DNA of 64,000 bases from Paralithodes platypus. Lineage: Eukaryota > Arthropoda > Malacostraca > Decapoda > Lithodidae. How positions within the stretch are numbered: position 1 is the stretch's first letter; every line of letters starts with the position of its first letter. Position numbers and translations under genes: made by a program. This document shows positions 40,878-49,617 of this stretch, one piece after another. The notes under the pieces are model-generated. The model made no database searches, was not told the origin of the DNA, and saw nothing but the letters and a program-made list of their open reading frames with translations. Location of the stretch: contig CM064480.1 in NCBI GenBank assembly GCA_032716605.1, positions 20,733,651 to 20,797,650 on the forward strand, written 5' to 3'.

Positions 40878-42673
40878 TGTCTCTCTCATTCCCGGGGCCG
40901 GTCTCAAGGCGAGTGGATCCGAGGGTAGTACAGCCGGCGAACCCTTGTCTGCTAACTGGGTCGTTCCGAACGTGTCACCAAGCATGGCCGTTAAACACTT
41001 GGGCAAGGATGGTGGCACGCAAAGGCATCACTTGGCAGTGGCTCCGGCGACCTCGCTTACGTCAGCCGACAACGGCGAATCTAGTTTCTTTAGAGGTGGA
41101 GTCACTGGTCAAGGAAATGATTGCCAAGAATGTCATCATCCCGGTCCCTCAAAATTACCCAGTCTTCACATCCAAGCTATTTTTGGTACCCAAAAGGGAC
41201 AGTGTTCAGATGAGACCCGTCGTAGACCTGTCTTATCTGAACCTTCACATTCACAACGAGTCATTCAGGATGTTAACAGTGCACCAAATCAGGCTAACAC
41301 TTCCGCCGGGAGGTTGGATGTGTTCCTTAGACCTGACAGACGCTTATTGGCACGTCTCGGTAAACAAAAGATTTCAAAGATTCCTGGCCTTACGGATCAG
41401 GGATCAAACTTATGTTTTTCAAAGGATGCCATTCGGTTTGAACCTGGCACCTCGCTTATTCACGAAATTAGTCCGGCAAGCACTGATGCCATTGTTAAAA
41501 CAAGGGATCAGGATTTTGTGGTACCTAGACGACTGGCTAGTGGTGGCAGAGACAGAGCAAGTATGCATAAATCATGTCAACATAACATTAAAACATGTCA
41601 AAACTCTAGGGTTCAAGGTAAATCTGGTAAAGTCAAACCTTGTTCCCTCACGAGTAGTTCAGTGGATAGGGCTGGTTTGGGACACAGCTGCTCTCACTCT
41701 GAGTCAGAGTGTGGACAATCGGAACAGATTTTGCAGGAAACTGTTCATGTTCCTTCACAGTCTGACTACGACACGGAGAATCTGGGAGTCTCTGGTCGGC
41801 TCTCTCAACTGGATTCAACTAACTGTAATGTTGGGCCGGTTGATATTGGAGGGCAACAAATATTTTCCACTATTTCCGGCGGAAAAATTATGGCCCATAC
41901 CAAAATTAATCCACACCTTACTAGTGGTCTGGGTGAAGCGGGAAATGTTGCACTCAATAATGTCATGGACCTCTCCTCCGCCGACGGTATGGGTAGACAC
42001 GGATGCATCAGGAACGATAGGTTGGGGTTTTCAGTCAAACCAAGGGCACCAGGGTCAAGGGCTTTGGTCCCATTTAGAAATCTCCCACATCAATGTCAAA
42101 GAATTACTAGTCCCCTTATATTTCCTTCAGGCTCACGGCTCTACTTTACGGGGCAAGTCGGTGGCCTTCAGAATGGACAATCTGAATGCAGTTCACTGTA
42201 TTCAGAAACAAGGGTCAACGAGGTCTCGGACGTTGCTAAACGTGTCAGAAGAGATTTTTATTCTAGCCAACAGGCTGGACATTCATCTTCACGCATCTTA
42301 TCTCCCAGGCGTAGCAAACGTCTGGGCAGACGCTCTGTCTCGGACACAGAGCACAACAGTAGAATGGGCGCTCAAGCAACCCATTTTCAACCTAATGATT
42401 GCAGAGCTTTACCATCCACAAGGGGATCTGTTCGCGTTCGAGGAGACTCACAAACTCCCACTGTACCTCACCCGCCGGACGATAACGCCGGCAGGGGGAC
42501 CAGACGTCCTGATGACAGACTGGAACAGGTGGAGTTCCATCTATCTGTTTCCGCCGCCAGACGCGTCTCTCATGTGCCATGTAGTAAACAAACTACGGGA
42601 TTATCGGGGCTTAGTCTCGATAATCACGCCCCTGTGGCCGGCGCAGTTGTGGTACCAGCAATTGAAAACGTAG
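40877..42673 (+). pseudogene. ORF2 (RT/RNase H/methyltransferase) of copy B, truncated
   Basis: 598 codons with intact RT (SLDLTDAYWHV, YLDDWLVV) and RNase H (VWVDTDASGTIGWGF). A 15-bp in-frame deletion relative to A lies near 41838. A Trp codon of the methyltransferase domain is TAG (42671-42673), removing about 35 C-terminal residues. RT and RNase H might still be made, but the last domain is truncated. Confidence 0.88.
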
Positions 42674-43737
42674 TGCCCGCACCCGGTGTCGCTCCCGGTC
42701 GGGTATTTCCACTTAGACACGATTGGCAACCTAGTGACCTCGCTGACTTTTGCATTATGGACATTCAGGAGGCCAAGTGGCTAACACCATATGGTAGAGA
42801 TGTGACCAATAAGTTATTGAATCAATATACTCAGTCTACAAAACGACAGTATCAATCACATTGGCAAGCCTTTACTTCTTGGATCCTTAGAACGGAACAG
42901 ACTGTGCCATCGGTGGCGTTAGTTTTTAATTACTTAAATTATCTATTTGAACAAAAACGTTTATCTGTGGTAACGTTAAAAAATCACTTAACAGCGATTA
43001 GAATACCATTTTGGGACCTTACCGGTCTCTCCATACCAGTTGCGGAGGAGACAGGTTTTATGAGGGCATGTTTTAAACTCTGCCCACCTCCCCGTCAGCT
43101 CATGCCTACTTGGTCTCTGGACAAAGCATTGTCATTACTTCACTCTCGTCTGTACCAAAATACTGCAGATTTGACATTACTCTTAAAAAAGGCTGTATTC
43201 CTTTTGGCTTTGGCCACCGGGAACAGAGTGTCTGAGCTGGCGGCGATGAGCAACACACCTAATTGCCTCAGGTTTGGTAGGCTTAATGAATGTATTCACA
43301 TTGCACCTTCCCCAGGGTTTATAGCCAAGAATGAGCACAGTGCACAGGTGTTTTCTGAGTTCACTGTGCCGGCATTGAAAAGGGGAAAGGTGCACCATAA
43401 TTTATGTCCAGTGCAGGCTCTAACCAAATATTTGAGGGTAGCTCCTCTAAACCCCCAGGGTGCTTTATGGGTAGCGAGTACGGGTAAGCGCTTACTCAAA
43501 CGTAGATTGGCTTCTCTTTTAGTCGAAGTCATTAAGGAGAGTAATCCCGGCGTTGTGGGTAGGGCCCACGATTTACGCAAATGGGCAACCTCTTTGCGTT
43601 TCCTGAAGAATTTTTCTGTGGAAGATATTACGTCCACGCATTTGTGGGCCTCTAATCATACGTTTTTGACTCGATATCTGTCAGTAGCTCTAGACAAACC
43701 TTCCTTGCCATGTATAGCTTTAAGGCAGAGGGTCTAG
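40945..43737 (+). CDS. ORF3, tyrosine recombinase (copy B)
   Basis: 930 aa, open throughout, including the 1.7-kb portion that overlaps ORF2 in another frame. Catalytic landmarks are the same as in copy A: GNRVSELAAM near 43220, GRAHDLRKW near 43560, and RYLSV near 43672. That this frame stays open while the overlapping ORF2 has acquired a stop is noteworthy. Confidence 0.88.
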   Translation: MSANWVVPNVSPSMAVKHLGKDGGTQRHHLAVAPATSLTSADNGESSFFRGGVTGQGNDCQECHHPGPSKLPSLHIQAIFGTQKGQCSDETRRRPVLSEPSHSQRVIQDVNSAPNQANTSAGRLDVFLRPDRRLLARLGKQKISKIPGLTDQGSNLCFSKDAIRFEPGTSLIHEISPASTDAIVKTRDQDFVVPRRLASGGRDRASMHKSCQHNIKTCQNSRVQGKSGKVKPCSLTSSSVDRAGLGHSCSHSESECGQSEQILQETVHVPSQSDYDTENLGVSGRLSQLDSTNCNVGPVDIGGQQIFSTISGGKIMAHTKINPHLTSGLGEAGNVALNNVMDLSSADGMGRHGCIRNDRLGFSVKPRAPGSRALVPFRNLPHQCQRITSPLIFPSGSRLYFTGQVGGLQNGQSECSSLYSETRVNEVSDVAKRVRRDFYSSQQAGHSSSRILSPRRSKRLGRRSVSDTEHNSRMGAQATHFQPNDCRALPSTRGSVRVRGDSQTPTVPHPPDDNAGRGTRRPDDRLEQVEFHLSVSAARRVSHVPCSKQTTGLSGLSLDNHAPVAGAVVVPAIENVVPAPGVAPGRVFPLRHDWQPSDLADFCIMDIQEAKWLTPYGRDVTNKLLNQYTQSTKRQYQSHWQAFTSWILRTEQTVPSVALVFNYLNYLFEQKRLSVVTLKNHLTAIRIPFWDLTGLSIPVAEETGFMRACFKLCPPPRQLMPTWSLDKALSLLHSRLYQNTADLTLLLKKAVFLLALATGNRVSELAAMSNTPNCLRFGRLNECIHIAPSPGFIAKNEHSAQVFSEFTVPALKRGKVHHNLCPVQALTKYLRVAPLNPQGALWVASTGKRLLKRRLASLLVEVIKESNPGVVGRAHDLRKWATSLRFLKNFSVEDITSTHLWASNHTFLTRYLSVALDKPSLPCIALRQRV

Positions 43738-44828
43738 GTGGCCCTTAAGTCACTTTTTGTTTTAATTTCAAGGAAAGGGGGGGGGGGGGTGCAGTCAGGT
43801 AACATAGGACACCCTAGACCCCGCCGGAGTATAAGAGCTGTGATACTAGTTATGGGTATTGTTGATATGAACATTTATCTGTACTATTCAGTGCAGGAAA
43901 TTGTGCTAGTACAATGATAGTACAAACAACAGTGTTGTTATAGTAGTTTAGCTGTGAAAGCAATTTAGTTTAAGCATTGGATATATTTTGCAAAATATTT
44001 CCACAAGTATTATGGGGTTATATGTGCACATGTAAACTTATAAGTTTTTATTTTTCACCACTTATGTTGAGTGGGGTGCCTTTTTAACTTACAGATCTGT
44101 TCGCAGAGTCTCAAGAGTTAACGTTTTGTATCAAGCAGGCTTCTTTGAAGCACGCCCCTGCTTGACCCCCTTTTGTATATATATGCTGCGCCATTAAAAT
44201 ATATTTTTCAAAGTAAGAATACTATGTGGTTGTTTGATTATCTGCTTTTCTAGAGTTATGATATGATTACGAATGTCCCCCTCCAGTCTTAGAAATCAGG
44301 CATGTTCGTCAATGATGGAGGGGCCACTAAAAATTATAGGTTTGACTCCTGTAAGGAGATAAAGAAAACCTAATATTTAGTAGTGGCCCCGTAATCATTG
44401 ACGACTGGGGCCCTCCCGACCATCCCCTTCCCATTCGTTGATGTATTAAGGATTTTGGTTTACTTGATATGTCAGTGAAGGAAGAATGACGCCTGAGTCA
44501 GCGTCTGGTCAAAGATCCACACAAGTACATCCACGATATTATGGAAAGCTTATTGGATAGTTATTCTTATTTTCTTTTTGTTTTTATTTTTTACGAAGTT
44601 TTTTCGTAGTGAGAACCCAATTCATAATGACTGAAGCCATGAGTGAGGTTGCGTGCGCTCATGATGAAGGCTCCTCAAATTTTAAATGCTCTGCGCGGTA
44701 GATTCAAACTACGGCGGATGAGTGTTTGAAGAGGGTGCCTTATGTAATAGGTATGTTCGTCAATGATTATGGGGCCACTACTAAATATTAGGTTTTCTTT
44801 ATCTCCTTACAGGAGTCAAACCTATAAT
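43738..44828 (+). other. 3' region of copy B
   Basis: Poly-G of about 13 at 43776-43789, the CCTAGACCCCGCCGG box, AT-rich sequence, the internal complementary region and the 3' inverted repeat with extension, as in copy A. In the internal region the 5'-end complement has lost one or two bases (CCACTAAAAATTATAGG). Confidence 0.88.
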
Positions 44829-45711
44829 CTACTGGGTGTCACTTATCACCTCCGGCACTTTTTTCATTGTGCGCGGTGCTGTTAGCGATGTTTACACTTG
44901 GTCTTATCCGGTGTAGTACTTCCTACTTTACTCCATATAACGGGGGGGGGGGGGGGATCCTGTCTTCCATATCCACCATTATGATATGTAACATTCATAC
45001 GATTAGGTTAAGATCTAAAAGAACATGAAATGACTGTACGTGGCCTCTCTTAATATGCACCTGTCCGTACACTCTTTATATAAACTCTCTTGTTTAAGTC
45101 TGTCTTTTCTTTATCATGATCCTTGCCTAATTGCTGATGTTTGAGTTTTCTCGGCTTGGATGTCCGCCTCCAATTTTGGTACTCTATGCTCTACGTTGGA
45201 ACGTAGAGGCTACTACTAAATTGGGAGGTTTAACGACCCTCCCAATACCAAATAAGGTAAACCTCCTATTTGGTTGTAGCCTCGGAGTATCCAACGTCAT
45301 AGTCTCCCTCCCACAGACCGTACCCCTGCCCATCCAATCTTGCCTCTTTTGTAGCTTGATATCGAGATGCGCTTTAATCCGAAACGGGTTACAAGGTACG
45401 CCCCTGACAGCGGCGTGAAGAGCCAGATGGAAGGGCCTAGTCGACAACTTTTTCTTTTCTTTCTCGTTTCTCTTTTCAATTTTCTATTAAAAAGACCTCA
45501 AAAGTATGTACAACGTACCTAGTAGAGAGAGTAAGGTGCTACTCTAGATGTTATCGATTTAATTCGTGCTATGTGTATACGATAATTGCCGCTCTAGAGC
45601 GAAGCAGATTACATCGTCATAGTATAAGCTCTATGTTGGATACTCCGAGGCTACAACCAAATAGGAGGTGTACCTCATTTGGTATTGGGAGGGTCGTTAA
45701 ACCTCCCAATT
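44829..45711 (+). other. 3' region of element G, part 2
   Basis: Continues the 3' region after copy B. It contains a G run (44942-44956), the internal complementary region (45187-45303) and the 3' inverted repeat (about 45372-45655). A 3' extension follows, with hairpin-forming arms TTGGGAGG/CCTCCCAA. Small frames here are parts of the terminal repeat. Confidence 0.8.
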
Positions 45712-47148
45712 TGGACCCTACCACACTAGACTCGAGAGCGGTATCAGTAAAATGAGACGCGAACGTAATTAGCCTAACTGCGAGGGTAATTATAGGGAAT
45801 AGGCTCGCACCCTTATTTTGCATGTTTTTTCCTCCAGATTTTGAGAAATGAGTGTTTTCATGGTCTTAGTTATAATGCCAATGTTGGATACACGATGGGT
45901 TGAGGAGGGGCTTTGCCCCCCCTCACCCCCCCCCCCCCCATGAATTATTGAAATCGTCATCTATGTTGCCAGCAGGGGTTAAATATCGATTATACTGCAT
46001 GAAGAAGGCGTTTGTAAACTGAGGATGTCCAAAAGAGCTCTGAGAATGATTAGAATGGGCGTTTTTTCTATGAATATCGGGTCTAATAAATGTGATCAAA
46101 ATTATTCTCCCACAGTGGATTATACATGAGTACAGTATAAGGATTCCATAGACCTACATTGTACCTAATAAATTATGTATAATAAGGCTGCGAGCCTATT
46201 CCCAATAATTATCGATTTTCAATGTTCTTATGCTCTTAAATTGTCATTAATCTAACAAAACAAGCCAACCTAACCTAACCTAGTGTCTGTAGTGGGGGCT
46301 GCCGGCCCCACACCCCCGCTGTTAGCAACTACATATCAGACTAACCTCGGAGGATTCATGGTCAGCAAATCAAAATTAGACTAACCTCGGAGGATTCATA
46401 GCCAGCAAATAATATTTTGTTTTTACATTACCCTAACCTAACAACCTTACCTAACCTATCCTAGTATTATGGGTGGGGGCTGCTGCCCCCACACCCCCGC
46501 TGGTTGAACCAAGCGTTAACTAAGTTATATTAATCGAGGGATAATAATTAGATGTAGACTAACCTCGGAGGATTCATGGTCAGCAAATACAAACTAGACT
46601 AAGCCCTAACCTCGGAGGATTCATGGTCAGCAAATACAAACTAGACTACGCCCTAACCTCGGAGGATTCATGATAAACAGCCCGCTAACATTAAACCCCT
46701 ACCAAACAGACACTAGATTTTCAATGTTCTTATGCTCTTAAATTGTCATTAACCTAACCAAACAAGCCAACCTAACCTAACCTAGTGTCCATAGAGGGGG
46801 CTGCCGCCCCCACACCCCCGCTGTTAGCAACTAAAAAATACAAATTATACTAACCTCGGAGGATTCATGGTCAGCAAATAAATATTAGACTAACCTCGGA
46901 GGATTCATGGTCAGCAAATACATATTAGACTAACCTCAGAGGTAAAAAAAACACAGAGGTTAGTCAATATCAATCAGACTAACCTCGGTCATTCAATTAC
47001 TGTTTGAATATGCGAATTACAGTGCGCTAATTATGTCATAATACTCGTTGTGTGAACAAAAATACAAATCCACAAATGGAAACCACCTAAATACCGGTAG
47101 GCTACTGTAGATCTGTACCACAATATTAAATTAAGTGGGCTAAGAGTT
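45712..47148. other. Interior of the TIR transposon with tandem repeats
   Basis: No gene. From 46340 to 46940 the phrase AACCTCGGAGGATTCATGG recurs seven or so times at irregular spacing, usually followed by TCAGCAAATA. A C/G-rich phrase (GGGGGCTGCCGCCCCCACACCCCCGCTG-like) occurs at about 46299, 46473 and 46797, and short CCTAACCTAACC runs at about 46270, 46430 and 46770. A C run lies at 45925-45940. Confidence 0.65.
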
Positions 47149-47683
47149 GTTGTTGTTGTTGTTGTTGTTCCCTAAGCTGCCTGGCCGAACAGCCCCAAGG
47201 CCCCGAGCAAAGCTAAGGCCATAACCGAGCGCCCCCACAGAACCCTCCCTGCTTACCACAATAAAGCCTGGGTGACCGAAGCCACTCCATGGCGGGGAGC
47301 TGAGGAGGGTGCGGAAACGCCCGGGAAACCAAAGCCCCACCCAGGGCCCTGTGCCCCTCAGCAATTATGAAGAGAAAGTTGAGGGGCAAAGGAAAAATGT
47401 GACGCTTTGGCTTCCAATCTTGGTAAATTGGGAGGTCAATCCACGGAAAAGACGCCGTCACTTGAGATCTAGAAAATATATAAGTAAAAGGAACAGTCAG
47501 AGTAAGCTATGGGTATGGCAGAGATCGCTCAGTTCTCACTCTGATAGACCAGCCCATCACCACATGACTAGAACCCAATCCTCTCAGCATCAGCTAGGAA
47601 AGGCCCTAGAAAGCCGCCTTTGGCGGGGGGATAGCTCCCCTATTTCAACCCCTTTCGGGGTTGGGCACCCGCCTAAGAGCCTT
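47149..47683 (-). mobile_element. (AAC)n-tailed retroposon, longest copy
   Basis: 535 bp, flanked by a perfect 12-bp duplication GGGCTAAGAGTT at 47137-47148 and 47684-47695. On the minus strand it starts near GGCGGGTGCCCAACCCCG and ends in (AAC)n. A minus-strand frame of about 80 codons spans 47213-47461 but no RT or endonuclease motif is visible, so it is either a SINE or the 3' end of a LINE. Confidence 0.85.
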
Positions 47684-47695
47684 GGGCTAAGAGTT

Positions 47696-48517
47696 GATCA
47701 ACATGGCTAAATTGCAGATAATGTTTCAACATCACTTTTTCTTTGATATAATTCATGCCCTCTGCATCTATATGGGTTATTATTGACGAGGTAAGTGAAG
47801 GAAATAAGTCTGTATTGAGGATATACATTAAAGATTCCGTGGTAAACGTAGCCTAGGCCCTGGACCTAAATAACGATCTATAAAACCCTTACCCTGTGTG
47901 TAGTGTAGAATAATGGTCAGCAGCCAAATTAACACAATGCAGCTGGAAGCTCCGTTCATAATCCCGTTAAATAGAAGATGATGTAGCTGTTTTCATAAAG
48001 CAAAAAACTTCACTATTCATTGAAGAACACTTCCAAATTTCAAATATGGCCGACACTGAGATGTTATAAACACCAAGGACGATAATAATAAATTAATTAA
48101 TGTGACGTCATAGAGGGATTGGGAAACAAGAGGTTAATTATATGGACTGATGTGTATTTCTATAGCCATTCAAATATCGCGAACATTTGTGACGTCACCG
48201 TCTAGACACCTGTACAGTGATGTACTCCCGCAACAGCCAATCATATCCCAACATCGTTCGTGACGTCACACCCAGTTATTGACCAATAGAATATCAGTTT
48301 ACAACTCGACTCGCCTCCACTCGTCGTCCATCAGCTGAGCTGGGAAATTGTAGAAAGTGATTCCACAGATGCTCTCTAATTATTCATTTACCAAGTATAT
48401 TTTCCATTTATAGTATACTACGAAGCAACATACATAATACATATATATATATGTACAAACAACAAATATGCTATAACACTGCCCAGTTCTTGATATAATG
48501 CATACCGTTACGCAGGA
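47696..48517. other. Right interior of the TIR transposon
   Basis: No gene. It carries GTGACGTCA boxes at about 48102, 48189 and 48260 and CCAAT boxes near 48237 and 48280, the inverse of the arrangement at the left end. A short (AT)n run lies at 48437-48452. The right terminal inverted repeat begins near 48505 and is completed by 57193-57197. Confidence 0.6.
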
Positions 48518-49617
48518 ATTATAGGTTTGACTCCTGTAAGGAGATAAAGAAAACCTAATATTTAGTAGTGGCCCCGTAATCATTGACGAACATGCCTATT
48601 ACATAAGGCATCCTCTTCAAACACTAATCCGCCGTAGTTTGAATCTACCGCGCAGAGCATTTAAAAACTGAGGAGCCTTCATCATGAGCGCACGCGACCT
48701 CACTCATGGCTTCAGTCATTATGAATTGGGTTCTCACTACGAAAAAACTTCGTAAAAAATAAAAACAAAAAGAAAATAAGAATAACTATCTAATAAGCTT
48801 TCCATCATATCGTGGATGTACTTGTGTGGATTTCTGACCAGACGCTGATTCAGGCGTCATTCCTCCTTCACTGACATATCAAGTAAACCAAAATCCTTAA
48901 TACATCAACGAATGGGAAGGGGACGGTCGGGAGGGCCCCAGTCGTCAATGATTACGGGGCCACTACTAAATATTAGGTTTTCTTTATCTCCTTACAGGAG
49001 TCAAACCTATAATTTATTAGTGGCCCCTCCATCATTGACGAACATGCCTGATTTCTAAGACTGGAGGGGGACATTCGTAATCATATCATAACTCTATAAA
49101 AGCAGATAATAAAAAACAACCACATAGTATTCTTACTTTTGAAAAATATATTTAAATGTGGCGTAGGCCAAAAATATACAAGAAAAAGGGGTTCAGGCAG
49201 GTGCGTGCTTCAAAGAAGCCTGTCTGACAAAAAAATGGGTAACCCTGAAGATTCTGAACACAGATCTGCAGGTACAAAGGCACCCCACTCAACGAGTGGT
49301 GACAAAAATAACAAGTTATAAGTTTATATGTGCACATAATAAACCCCAAAATAATCGTGGAGGTAAATTGCAAAGGATCTCCACTATTTTAATATTAGAT
49401 TGCTTTCGCAGCTAAAACTACTATAACAACACCGTTGTTTTGTACTAACATTGTACTAGCACAATTTCTCGCTGAGAAATTTTCATATCACATTAACCTT
49501 AAATTGTATCACAGCTCTTATACTCCGGCGGGGTCTAGGGTGTCCTATGTCAGCTGACTGCACCCCCCCCCCCCCCCCCCTTCTCGTGAAAATACACAAA
49601 AGTGACTGCAGGGCCAC
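48518..49617 (-). other. 3' region of copy C
   Basis: Contains the 3' inverted repeat, the internal complementary region, AT-rich sequence and, near the ORF3 stop, a run of about 18 C on the plus strand (49563-49580), equivalent to the poly-G of the other copies. Confidence 0.88.

Larger units (their letters stand above)
36116..44828 (+). mobile_element. DIRS-like retrotransposon, copy B (nested in G)
   Basis: 8.71 kb with the same termini as copy A (ATTTATTAG and CCTATAAT). 5' inverted repeat 36116-36434, 3' inverted repeat 44479-44828 including the extension, internal complementary region about 44300-44405. ORF1 and ORF2 carry stops; ORF3 is open. It is inserted in the 3' region of element G without a target duplication. 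Confidence 0.92.
28472..45711 (+). mobile_element. Diverged DIRS-like retrotransposon, element G, interrupted by copy B
   Basis: 5' terminus ATTTAGTAGTAGCC and 3' terminus GTTAAACCTCCCAAT. Inverted repeats are 28483-28767 and about 45372-45655. An internal complementary region at 45187-45303 joins the complements of both ends (CTACTACTAAATTGGGAGG). The order is leader, ORF1, RT/RNase H, methyltransferase, recombinase, as in copy A, but sequence is only distantly related and GC richer. DIRS copy B occupies 36116-44828 within its 3' untranslated region. Many stops and frameshifts make it inactive. Confidence 0.85.

Noticed and set aside
46260..46790. Interstitial telomere from CCTAA runs
   Set aside because: Runs are only two to three units long and mixed with other repeats, too short to call telomeric DNA.
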